64,000 bases of DNA from Pseudomonadales bacterium. GTDB taxonomy: Bacteria; Pseudomonadota; Gammaproteobacteria; Pseudomonadales; Azotimanducaceae. The DNA is taken from assembly GCA_028285415.1 (NCBI GenBank), contig JANQPF010000005.1, forward strand, positions 248,001 to 312,000, in the 5' to 3' direction. This document shows, in pieces, positions 8,766 to 16,534 of the stretch. Numbering within the stretch: position 1 is the stretch's first letter; each line of letters starts with the position of its first letter. Position numbers and translations under genes: made by a program. A model generated the notes under the pieces. That model saw nothing but the letters and a program-made list of their open reading frames with translations, did not search any database and was not told the DNA's origin.

Positions 8766-8795
8766 TTGAAAAGATAAAAACAATCGATTTTATAT
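8766..8795 (+). promoter_or_regulatory. Promoter candidate for dps
   Basis: TTGAAA (8766-8771) and TTATAT (8790-8795) are separated by 18 nt in a strikingly AT-rich patch within the 190-nt gap between the MFS gene and dps. The implied start near 8802 leaves a ~45-nt leader before the dps ATG. No OxyR-type repeat was seen. Confidence 0.45.
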
Positions 8796-8846
8796 ATTTT
8801 CCTGTCGGTGCCATTGTTACCCCATCGGAACTCAGAGGAGACGGTC

Positions 8847-9320
8847 ATGCAGATCGACATAGGTATCGCAGAACACGACAGGCAAACGGTGGCGGAAGGT
8901 CTGTCGCGTCTACTTGCGGACAGCTACACGCTGTATCTCAAGACGCACAACTATCACTGGAACGTCACGGGGCCGCAGTTTGCAACGCTGCACACGCTGT
9001 TCGAAACTCATTACACGGAGCTTGCCGCCGCGGTAGACCTCATTGCCGAGCGGATCCGCGCGCTGGGATTCGAGGCGCCGGGGTCGTACCGGGCGTTTCG
9101 CGAGCTCAGTCAGATCGAGGAAGAGGACGACTCTCCGTCCGCGCAGGACATGATCCGGCGGCTGGTGGTCGGTCAGGAAACCGTTGTACGCACCGCGCGG
9201 GAGATCTTTCCTGCGGTGGACGCCTGCCAGGATGAGCCCACGGCGGACCTCCTCACGCAGCGGATGCACATACACGAAAAGAACGCGTGGATGCTGCGCA
9301 GCCTCCTGGAGGACGGCTGA
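8847..9320 (+). CDS. dps: Dps-family DNA-binding ferritin-like protein
   Basis: This 157-residue four-helix ferritin-like protein oxidises Fe2+ and protects DNA in stationary or oxidative stress. The intersubunit ferroxidase ligands are visible: His in [12 protein letters not shown] (about 34-45), then [22 protein letters not shown] with the conserved His, Asp and Glu. It ends in [14 protein letters not shown] as in Dps. The start at 8847 is fixed by GAGGAGA 7-8 nt upstream; the longer frame from 8808 lacks this. It has no Lys-rich N-terminal tail, so DNA binding may be weak. It is convergent with the histidine kinase gene, and both stop codons lie in one inverted repeat. Confidence 0.92.
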   Translation: MQIDIGIAEHDRQTVAEGLSRLLADSYTLYLKTHNYHWNVTGPQFATLHTLFETHYTELAAAVDLIAERIRALGFEAPGSYRAFRELSQIEEEDDSPSAQDMIRRLVVGQETVVRTAREIFPAVDACQDEPTADLLTQRMHIHEKNAWMLRSLLEDG

Positions 9321-9331
9321 GTCCTCAGCCG
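9314..9331. terminator. Inverted repeat spanning two convergent stop codons
   Basis: CGGCTGAG (9314-9321) and CTCAGCCG (9324-9331) are perfectly complementary around a TC spacer. The hairpin includes the dps TGA on one strand and the kinase TGA on the other. It could act as a compact bidirectional terminator, but there is no T-run on either side. Confidence 0.35.
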
Positions 9332-10911
9332 GGCTGCAGTTCGAGACAGAACGTGGTTGGACCGTTGTCCGCGTTGAGGGTGATGTCACCTTCAACCTGG
9401 CGCAACAGAGCGCGGGCAATGGTGAGCCCCAGGCCCGTACCGCCGCGTTCCCGGGCGGTCGTGAAGAACGGCTCGAATATCTGCTCACGATTGCTTGGCG
9501 AGATGCCGGCGCCGTTGTCCTGTACATGGACTCTGAGCGTCCCGGCATCGACGCTCGGCCAGACCGAAATCTCAGTGGCTTCGTGCTGAAGCGCGTTTTC
9601 GAAGAGCGTTTCCAGCACGGCGCGAATGACTGCCTCGTCGCCGCGGCAGTGAACGTCCTCGAAGTTTCGCGGCAGCACGCGGAGATCGTGAAAGCTTTCG
9701 GCGACGGTGTGCACAACGGCCGCGAGATCCACTCGGGTGAGCTGTCCCTGGCGCAGTTCCGCCCGCGTCAGCTCCGTCAGACGCTCCGTCAGCCGTTGCA
9801 GCCGTTCGGCGTCCGCGGCAATGTTCTCGAAGAAGCGGACGCGTTGATTTTCATCCATGTTTGCGCCGTGATCCTCGAGCACTTCGATGGCCCCACGGAT
9901 CGATGCAATGGGCGTTTTGAACTCGTGGGACACGTGCCGGGAAAAGTCCTGTAGATAGTTGGCGCGCTGCTCGAGCGTCATGGCCATGTTGGTGATGGCC
10001 TCCTGCAGGCGGGCTACTTCAGTCGTTCTGGGTTTGACCGACTCGGGACTCGACAGCGTTTCGCTGGCGCTGATCTCACCCGTGGTGATCAGCTCCGCCT
10101 GGTTGGCAAGGCGCGATATGGGCCGCGCAATCAGCCGGAAGGTCAAGATCGACATGATGAGCACAATCCCGACCAGCAGCAGAAAACCCTGCAGCAGCAG
10201 CCAGCGTTTGCCATAGAGCGCCTGAACAATGCTTGGCGGTGTACGTGACAGGAGGACGGCGCCGATCAGGCGCTCGTGCAGCACGATGGGGCTTGCGACA
10301 AATACGCGGATGCTGCTGTTGCGGCTGATGCTGTCCAGGGCGGTGACCTCGGTGATGTCGTCCTTGCGCCGTATGCGGCTGGTAGCGCGACCGTAAAGGG
10401 CCATGGCCACTTCTTCGCCATGTTCGATGGACTGCCCGACATCGTTGCCCGTGCTGGCAACAATCACGCCCCAGGGGTCGACAACTCTGATACCGGCAAG
10501 CGTCACGAGCTGTGCGTCCTTGAGGACGGGCTCCAGGCGCACGCCAACGCGCCCGGCAAACGGCTCGGCGTCCGGGCCAGGCATGCCGTCGGGAAACGGT
10601 TCCAAAGTCGGTGAGGACGCCAGATCCAGGGTGGGAGGCTGCGGTAGCCAGTCGCCGTTCCGCCAGGCCGGTGCGGTTGCGTCAAGGGGGCGACTCAGCG
10701 CGTCCCAGTTCTGCGTACCCTGTTCGAGCACGAGAGAACGGTAAAACGCGGCAATGAACGCGCCCTGGGCGATGAGTGCCGATTCCGTCTGTCGCACCAG
10801 CGCGCTCTCGTACAGGCGCATCAGTTGAATGCCCGCGACCGGCAGCAGTAGCACAACCAGATTGATGCCAATCAGCACGCTGCGCAGGGACAGGCGTGGA
10901 AAGCGTGGCAT
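9325..10911 (-). CDS. Sensor histidine kinase of the exosortase locus
   Basis: This 528-residue inner-membrane kinase has TM1 at about 12-30, a periplasmic sensor of about 200 residues, TM2 at about 237-257 (LLLQGFLLLVGIVLIMSIL), and a HAMP segment (RLIARPISRLANQAE). The H-box is SHEFKTPIAS with His near 326, followed by an N-box with ENALQHE (about 440) and G boxes DNGAGIS and GGTGLGLTIA. The layout resembles ChvG/CreC-like kinases. Its ATG overlaps the response-regulator stop by one base (TGATG), so the pair is translationally coupled. Its location beside an exosortase and VIT/VWA gene echoes the dedicated-sortase kinases known from marine proteobacteria. The signal it senses is unknown. 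Confidence 0.9.
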   Translation of the reverse strand: MPRFPRLSLRSVLIGINLVVLLLPVAGIQLMRLYESALVRQTESALIAQGAFIAAFYRSLVLEQGTQNWDALSRPLDATAPAWRNGDWLPQPPTLDLASSPTLEPFPDGMPGPDAEPFAGRVGVRLEPVLKDAQLVTLAGIRVVDPWGVIVASTGNDVGQSIEHGEEVAMALYGRATSRIRRKDDITEVTALDSISRNSSIRVFVASPIVLHERLIGAVLLSRTPPSIVQALYGKRWLLLQGFLLLVGIVLIMSILTFRLIARPISRLANQAELITTGEISASETLSSPESVKPRTTEVARLQEAITNMAMTLEQRANYLQDFSRHVSHEFKTPIASIRGAIEVLEDHGANMDENQRVRFFENIAADAERLQRLTERLTELTRAELRQGQLTRVDLAAVVHTVAESFHDLRVLPRNFEDVHCRGDEAVIRAVLETLFENALQHEATEISVWPSVDAGTLRVHVQDNGAGISPSNREQIFEPFFTTARERGGTGLGLTIARALLRQVEGDITLNADNGPTTFCLELQPG

Positions 10912-11582
10912 CAGCGTTGCAGCCGATAACCTATGCCGTGCACCGTGCGGATGCCCGGAGCGCCAACGGCGATGAGCTTGTCGCGCAGACGGCGTATGTG
11001 GCTGTCGATGGTCCGTTGGCTGACAATTCTACGCACGTCGTAGGCATGCTCCATGAGCGCGTCACGACTATATACCTTGTCGGGTCGCTGACACAGCGTG
11101 CGCAGGAGGTGAAACTCCGTCTGCGTCAGCTTGATGGGTTTGTCCTGCCAGGTGACCTCGTAGGTGTCCAGGTTGATGACGTAGCCGTCGACGCTCACGA
11201 CTTTGTCGACGGTGCTTGCGCTGTCGAGGCGCCGCAGGTTGGCCTTGACCCGGGCAACCAGCTCGCGTGGGCTGAAGGGTTTGCCGATGTAGTCGTCGGC
11301 GCCCATTTCCAGGCCGAGGATCCGGTCGACCTCTTCGTCCCGGGAAGAAAGGATGAGTATCGGCACGGCACAGATGTCGCGCAGTGCCTTGCATACCGCG
11401 AGACCGTCCAGCTCCGGCATCAGCACGTCGAGCACAACGAGATCCGGGTTGTGCAGGCGGTGCTGTTCCAGCGCTTCGCGACCGTCGGCGGCGGTGATGG
11501 TGGCCATGCCCGCCTGTTCCAGGGCAAAGCAGACCACCTCGCGGATGTGTGGGTCGTCGTCGACGACGAGAACGTTGTGCAT
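10911..11582 (-). CDS. OmpR-family response regulator
   Basis: This 223-residue regulator has a receiver domain with acidic pocket VVDDDPH, phosphoacceptor Asp52 in VLDVLMPELDG, a Thr/Ser position in ILILSSRDEE and Lys in GKPFSPREL. A winged-helix DNA-binding domain follows (about 125-223), ending RTVHGIGYRLQR. It is cotranscribed with the downstream kinase and divergent from the exosortase gene, with 131 nt between the start codons. Two TTGCAC direct repeats 11 bp apart in that gap are the spacing preferred by OmpR/PhoB dimers, so it may control itself and the exosortase operon. This is inference from sequence layout. Confidence 0.93.
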   Translation of the reverse strand: MHNVLVVDDDPHIREVVCFALEQAGMATITAADGREALEQHRLHNPDLVVLDVLMPELDGLAVCKALRDICAVPILILSSRDEEVDRILGLEMGADDYIGKPFSPRELVARVKANLRRLDSASTVDKVVSVDGYVINLDTYEVTWQDKPIKLTQTEFHLLRTLCQRPDKVYSRDALMEHAYDVRRIVSQRTIDSHIRRLRDKLIAVGAPGIRTVHGIGYRLQR

Positions 11583-11631
11583 GGAGAAATTGTAACCAAG
11601 CGCGACGTGTTAAGTGTGGCACGGTAGCCAA

Positions 11632-11654
11632 TTGCACAGAATTTGCACGCAAAT
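11632..11654. promoter_or_regulatory. Direct repeats, likely OmpR-type operator
   Basis: TTGCAC occurs at 11632-11637 and again at 11643-11648, an 11-bp period. The second copy is part of an inverted repeat ATTTGC-AC-GCAAAT (11641-11654). The site lies midway between the divergent response-regulator and exosortase start codons. A 10-bp palindrome CGTAATTACG follows at 11679-11688 and could bind a second factor or overlap the exosortase promoter. Confidence 0.4.
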
Positions 11655-11713
11655 GCGCGTCTGCGGCACGGCGGAGCGCGTAATTACGTACAACGGGTCG
11701 CCACACTGGCGGC

Positions 11714-13180
11714 ATGATTCGAGCGCTACCGAACACCGCCCAGCTTACCGCGTACACACTGTGGTGCGCGGCGGCGCTGCTGGCGCTGAAACCTCTCCAA
11801 TGGCTTGTCGGCACCTGGTATCAGGCGGGTTACGAAGGGATTGGCTGGTTTGCGTGCCTGGCGGTCCTGTTCCTCGCCGGAAGCTCTCTGCGCACGCCGC
11901 TGCAAACTGCGCGAGCGCAGTTGATGATGCCTACCTACGTGCTGCTGACCTTAACCGCCTTCTTGCGTCTGGCCTCACAGCTTCTCGACGTGGACGTCGT
12001 CGGTGCGCTGCTGCTGGCAGTGGACGTCTATGCGCTCGCCCGGTTGGCGCGGCTCGACGAGCGAGCCTTTGCCGTTTCGCCGCTGTGGCTGGCGGTACTC
12101 TTCTGTTTCAGCCTGCCGGTGGAGCCAATGGTGCAGCGCGTGATCGGATTCGATCTGCAGCAGATATCGGCTTTTCTCGCCTGCGGGCTGCTGACGCCGT
12201 TCTTTCAGGAGCTCGCGTGCGAAGGTATCAGGCTGCGGCTTGCCGACGTTGACGTGCTTGTCGACCTGCCGTGTTCCGGTGCTGAGATTGTTTCGATATC
12301 CGCGTTCGTATTCAGTCTCATCAACGCGGTGCGTCGGCCCGACCTGCAATGGGGTCTCTTGAGCTCGGCCGCATGCGTGCTCCTGGCGCTTACCGGTAAC
12401 GGCTTGCGCATTGCCCTGCTTGCGATTGGCATCGCTTATGCAGACTCCCTCGGATTCAGCGTCATGGATCCGCTGCCGCACATGATGATTGGCCTTGGGG
12501 TTGTCGCTCTGACGAGCACCGCGCTCCTCGCAATCACCCGATTTTACCCAACACGAGACGCCTCTGCTCCCGCTGCAGATACCGCCCATCCTCCCTCGAC
12601 GTTCGAGCGTCCGCTCCCAGGGTTGGTATTTGCACTCAGTCTCGTGTTGTTCGCGCTGCTGGTCGGCGCGATCCAGCCGCGCCCGGTGGATGCCTCCCCG
12701 ACGCTTGCCGTCCCGGAGATGCCCTGGGTGGCGGCTGGTTTTTTGCGGGAAGCCGCGCCGCTGACGGATCAGGAGCGAACCTACTTCACCCGCTATGGCG
12801 GGGGCGCCGATCGTGCGGCGTACGGGCCTTATGGTCTGCTGCTCGTGAGCACGGCGTCTCCCCTGCGGCATCTGCACGATCCGCTGATCTGCCTGCGCGG
12901 CGCCGGGCTGGATGCGCATCTTCTGGGTACTGACCATGAGGCGGGTGAGACCGTTTACCGGGCGAGCGATGCAGCGCGCAGCTATCTTGTCCGCGTGGCT
13001 TATCGCTCTGCCGAAGGTGTGCAGGCCGCGAGCGTTGCCGAAGTCGTCTGGCACTGGCTGCGGCAGCCCGGGAGCACCTGGACGATGGTGCAGCAGGTCA
13101 TTCCGGAAGATGCAGGACTTGATGCGGGCAGTACCGCCCGCTGGCAGGCGGCCGTGCGTCGCGCATTTAATTTGACTTGA
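11714..13180 (+). CDS. Exosortase fused to an EpsI-like domain
   Basis: This 488-residue polytopic membrane protein has an N-terminal ~270 residues of exosortase type with about 8 hydrophobic segments. The catalytic triad is readable: Cys187 in DLPCSGAE, Arg232 in GNGLRIALLA, and His256 in PLPHMMIG. Exosortases cut PEP-CTERM tails and transfer the protein to another carrier. After another membrane segment (about 302-320), a soluble domain of ~165 residues carries LHDPLICLRGAG (His388, Cys393), which matches the HxPxxC pattern of EpsI proteins that normally accompany exosortases. The likely substrate gene starts 10 nt downstream. It stands alone, not inside a polysaccharide cluster. Exact exosortase subtype was not determined. 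Confidence 0.85.
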   Translation: MIRALPNTAQLTAYTLWCAAALLALKPLQWLVGTWYQAGYEGIGWFACLAVLFLAGSSLRTPLQTARAQLMMPTYVLLTLTAFLRLASQLLDVDVVGALLLAVDVYALARLARLDERAFAVSPLWLAVLFCFSLPVEPMVQRVIGFDLQQISAFLACGLLTPFFQELACEGIRLRLADVDVLVDLPCSGAEIVSISAFVFSLINAVRRPDLQWGLLSSAACVLLALTGNGLRIALLAIGIAYADSLGFSVMDPLPHMMIGLGVVALTSTALLAITRFYPTRDASAPAADTAHPPSTFERPLPGLVFALSLVLFALLVGAIQPRPVDASPTLAVPEMPWVAAGFLREAAPLTDQERTYFTRYGGGADRAAYGPYGLLLVSTASPLRHLHDPLICLRGAGLDAHLLGTDHEAGETVYRASDAARSYLVRVAYRSAEGVQAASVAEVVWHWLRQPGSTWTMVQQVIPEDAGLDAGSTARWQAAVRRAFNLT

Positions 13181-13190
13181 GGAGAGCCGC

Positions 13191-15284
13191 ATGAGCTTAC
13201 GCGTGTTATGGACGGGATTGGTTGTCGTTTGTTCCCTCTGGGGAACGGTCCAGGCTGATCCGGTGGAGAAGATGGCTGGAGCCATCGAGGCATCGCTTGA
13301 CGGGCGCAGCGTGGTGCTGGCTGCTCTCGAGAACCACTATGATGTCGCCATCAGCGGCGACGTCGTCCGTGTGAAGGTCAGGCAGACGTTTTCCAACCCG
13401 TACAGCAAACCCCTGCGAGCGCGGTACCTCTTCCCGCTCAATCGAGGCGCCGCGGTGCATGCGATGACCATGCGGGTCGGGGATGAGGTGGTTCAGGCGG
13501 AAATCCAGGAAAAACTCGAGGCGCAGCAGACTTTCGAAAAAGCGGCCAAGGCGGGTAAAGCTGCCTCCCTGCTCGAGCAGCACCGGCCCAACATGTTCAC
13601 CCAGCGCATAGCCAACCTGATGCCGAACCTGCCCATCAGCATCGACATTGAGTACACCCATACTCTGCCGAAGGTTGATGATGCCTACGAGCTGGTGATT
13701 CCGATGGTCGTTGGCCCGCGTTTCCAGCCTGCCGGGGCGGGTGTCCCGCCGTCTTCGGACGGTGGCGCACCTGTAAACGGCACGGCGTCCGTCCATGAAA
13801 GCGGCTTTGGTCAGTGGATGCTCGAGCAGCTGCCGGCCTATCCGGGAACGGCAGGGGTTGATCTGCCCGAGCAGGTTGTCGGCGACCGCGTCAGTCTTTC
13901 GCTCGTGCTCGAGACGCCGGTGCCCCTCGACGCCGTCGTTTCGCCAACCCACACGCTATCCGTGCGTGAGGTTTCCTCGTCACGCCAGGAGATGTCTTTT
14001 GCTGCCGGTCAGGTGCAGGACAACAGGGATTTTGTCCTGCGCTTTTCCCTGGCTGCCGATGCGCCGACAGCGGGGCTCCTCACTCACTGGGAAACAGAGG
14101 AGGGCGGCTACTTCAGCCTTCTCATCGAGCCGCCTGCCGAGGTCTCTGCAGATCAGACGCTGCCGCGGGAGATGGTGTTTCTACTCGACTGCTCCGGATC
14201 CATGAGCGGTCTGCCGATGGATGCCTCGAAACGCTTCATGGTCGCGGCATTGGATACGCTGCGGCCCACGGATACGTTTCGCATCATCCGCTTCAGCGAC
14301 AGCGCAACGGAGTTCTCGTCGCAGCCGCTGCAGGCAACCGCGGCTAACGTGGCGCGCGGCAAAAGTTATGCGCGAAGCCTCCATGGCAGCGGCGGGACGA
14401 TGATGACCGAAGGCATTAATCAGGCGTTGAGCGTGCCTGCGCCGGCCGGCGTGGTCCGCAACGTGGTGTTCCTGACGGATGGATACATCGGCAATGAAGT
14501 GTCGGTTCTGTCCCTGGTGAAATCGAAGCTGGGTGATGCGCGGCTCTTTGCATTTGGCGTGGGCGCCGGAGTCAACCGCTATCTCATGGGCGAGCTCGGC
14601 AGGGTAGGACGCGGCTTTACGCGCTACTACGACCCGACGCGAGACGAAGAGACGGTGACAGCCGTGGCCGCGCAGCTTGCCGCTAGACTCGAATCCCCCG
14701 TTTTGACCGACGTTGCGATTGATTGGGGCGATCTTGCGGTCAGAGACGTGCTGCCCGCGACCCTGCCGGATCTTTATGCGGGTGACTCCATTCGTGTGAC
14801 CGGTCGTTTCGCCCAACCGCAGTCTGGAGCCGTTACGGTCAGCGGCAATACGCCGAGGCACCGCGCGGAAATCCGCCGACAGGTTGAGCTTGCAGATGTC
14901 GGGCAGCGACCGGCGCTCAGACGAATCTGGGCGCGATCCGCAGTGGCCGAGCACATGCATGCTTTCATTACTCCCGAACCCCTGCGCGAAAACAAGGTAA
15001 CCAACGCTTGGCTCAAAGAGGCGGTGACAAAGCTCGGGCTGCAGCATGAGATTGCCACCCGGTGGACGTCGTTTGTCGCCGTGTCGCGTAAGGTATACAA
15101 CCAGGCCCCGGAAGATGCGCTCGATGCGGATGTGGCGTTGCCGAAGGTAGCTGGCGTGACCAAGGCGGCCTATGGGGCGCCCGCCATGACGGGCTTTGGC
15201 GCCCCGGAACCCGGGCTGTGGTTGAGCCTCCTCATCGCCCTCGCAACCCTCGGCTGGTGGCAGCGACGCGCCGTCACCGGCTGA
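13191..15284 (+). CDS. VIT/VWA surface protein with PEP-CTERM tail
   Basis: This 697-residue exported protein has a signal peptide at about 1-22 and a VIT domain at about 30-165 (DVVRVKVRQTFSNPYSKPL, FPLNRGAAVH). A VWA domain begins near 327, with MIDAS residues DCSGSMSG, a Thr in GGTMMTEG and FLTDGYIGNE. The C-terminus has Pro672-Glu-Pro674, a hydrophobic stretch (LWLSLLIALATLGW) and RR, the three-part PEP-CTERM sorting signal. Similar VIT/VWA proteins in marine proteobacteria are known as targets of a dedicated sortase; here the tail and neighbour point to an exosortase instead. GGAGAG 8 nt upstream supports ATG 13191. It is probably exported and then cleaved by the adjacent enzyme, and may act as a metal-dependent adhesin. 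Confidence 0.88.
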   Translation: MSLRVLWTGLVVVCSLWGTVQADPVEKMAGAIEASLDGRSVVLAALENHYDVAISGDVVRVKVRQTFSNPYSKPLRARYLFPLNRGAAVHAMTMRVGDEVVQAEIQEKLEAQQTFEKAAKAGKAASLLEQHRPNMFTQRIANLMPNLPISIDIEYTHTLPKVDDAYELVIPMVVGPRFQPAGAGVPPSSDGGAPVNGTASVHESGFGQWMLEQLPAYPGTAGVDLPEQVVGDRVSLSLVLETPVPLDAVVSPTHTLSVREVSSSRQEMSFAAGQVQDNRDFVLRFSLAADAPTAGLLTHWETEEGGYFSLLIEPPAEVSADQTLPREMVFLLDCSGSMSGLPMDASKRFMVAALDTLRPTDTFRIIRFSDSATEFSSQPLQATAANVARGKSYARSLHGSGGTMMTEGINQALSVPAPAGVVRNVVFLTDGYIGNEVSVLSLVKSKLGDARLFAFGVGAGVNRYLMGELGRVGRGFTRYYDPTRDEETVTAVAAQLAARLESPVLTDVAIDWGDLAVRDVLPATLPDLYAGDSIRVTGRFAQPQSGAVTVSGNTPRHRAEIRRQVELADVGQRPALRRIWARSAVAEHMHAFITPEPLRENKVTNAWLKEAVTKLGLQHEIATRWTSFVAVSRKVYNQAPEDALDADVALPKVAGVTKAAYGAPAMTGFGAPEPGLWLSLLIALATLGWWQRRAVTG

Positions 15285-15357
15285 TGCCGGCTGCAGGACG
15301 CGAGGTGCCGGGCTGCTCGCATTGCGGCTACATCTGCGTCATGTCGATTCCGCCTGA

Positions 15358-15367
15358 TTAGCGCTAA
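15358..15367. promoter_or_regulatory. 10-bp palindrome upstream of the RND operon
   Basis: TTAGCGCTAA is a perfect palindrome 33 nt before the adaptor start codon. Efflux operons are often repressed by TetR- or MarR-type proteins at such sites, but no regulator gene is adjacent and the palindrome is short. The rest of the 116-nt gap shows nothing clear. Confidence 0.25.
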
Positions 15368-15400
15368 ACTCGGGCCGTTTTACGAAACATTTGTTGTCTT

Positions 15401-16531
15401 ATGCGGTGGTTGAGTTGGCTGGGCGTGGTTGCCGTGTGCGTGGTCGTCGCCGGCAGTCTGGGGTTTTACAAGTACACCGAAATACAAGCGGCCATCGAAC
15501 GCGGCATGGCGTTCCCTGAACCTGCCGAAGCCGTTGAGATCTACGTGGTCGAAGAAGCGGCGCGCCAGCCGCGCATCGAAGTGACGGGCGAGGTTGTGGC
15601 GACCCGCTCGGCTTCGCTGCGCAACGAGCTCAAAGGTCGCATTGTCGACGTCGGGTTCGCGCCCGGCGCCCGCGTGGAAGCGGGGCAGGTGCTTCTGCGC
15701 CTCGATGTCTCCGAGGAAGAGGCGCAGCTCGCGGAGGCGCGGGCGGATCTGCAAATCACCCAGCTGGCCCTGCAGCGTGCTCAGCGCCTGGTCAGAAGCG
15801 GCGCCGGATCGGTCGAGGCGCGTGACCAGGCGCGCGCGCAATATGACGCTGCACAGGCGCGGGTGAACGCACTTGTGGCCCTCATCGACAAGAAAACGCT
15901 GCGCGCACCGTTTGCCGCCATTGCCAGCCTGCACGAGCTGGAGGTTGGCCAGCTCCTGGACGCGGGTACCGCCATCACGGAGCTTGTGGGCATTGCCGAC
16001 AGCGTATGGATCGATTTTGCGCTGCCGCAGGACAACGCGGGAATAACCGTCGGCAGCCAGGTAGACATTCTGCTCGAGTCAGGCGGGGACGCGCTGGCGG
16101 CAACCGTGATGGCCAGAGATGCGGCGGTCAACGTTCGTTCGCGGAATTTGCGGCTGCGCGCGGAGCTTCCGGCCGATGCCGCCGAATTGCTGCCGGGGAT
16201 GCTGGTCAGGGTGCTGGTGCCTCTGGCATCTTCCCAGGTAGCGACGGTGGTACCCGCAACCTCCGTGCGGCGCGATGCGCTTGGCACGAGCGTCTACGTC
16301 ATCGAACCGGTCGAGGAAGACGGTCAGTCGCGGCATCGTGCCGTCAAGCGGCGCGTGGCGCTGTCTTCGGTTCGCGGCGCCGACCTTTCGGGCGATACGG
16401 TCATTGTCACCGAGGGGCTTGTACCGGGCGAAGAGATTGCGGCCATCGGCGCCTTCAAACTCAGAGACGGTGCGCTTGTGGTGCCCGGCGAAGCGGACCC
16501 GGACGCGGCGGACAGGCTGGTGGGACACTAA
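15401..16531 (+). CDS. RND efflux periplasmic adaptor (HlyD/MFP)
   Basis: This 376-residue adaptor links the inner-membrane pump to an outer-membrane channel. An N-terminal membrane anchor (about 3-22) has no lipobox. Next come the first half of the barrel-sandwich/lipoyl domain (GRIVDVGFAPGARVEAGQVLLRLD), a coiled-coil hairpin rich in Ala/Glu/Arg (about 100-165), the returning lipoyl half (LRAPFAAIASLHELEVGQLL) and the beta-barrel and membrane-proximal regions. Length and order match the MexE/AcrA family. The Shine-Dalgarno sequence before ATG 15401 is poor. The pump gene follows after 3 nt, so the two are one operon. No tolC-like gene is present. Confidence 0.92.
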   Translation: MRWLSWLGVVAVCVVVAGSLGFYKYTEIQAAIERGMAFPEPAEAVEIYVVEEAARQPRIEVTGEVVATRSASLRNELKGRIVDVGFAPGARVEAGQVLLRLDVSEEEAQLAEARADLQITQLALQRAQRLVRSGAGSVEARDQARAQYDAAQARVNALVALIDKKTLRAPFAAIASLHELEVGQLLDAGTAITELVGIADSVWIDFALPQDNAGITVGSQVDILLESGGDALAATVMARDAAVNVRSRNLRLRAELPADAAELLPGMLVRVLVPLASSQVATVVPATSVRRDALGTSVYVIEPVEEDGQSRHRAVKRRVALSSVRGADLSGDTVIVTEGLVPGEEIAAIGAFKLRDGALVVPGEADPDAADRLVGH

Positions 16532-16534
16532 GTC

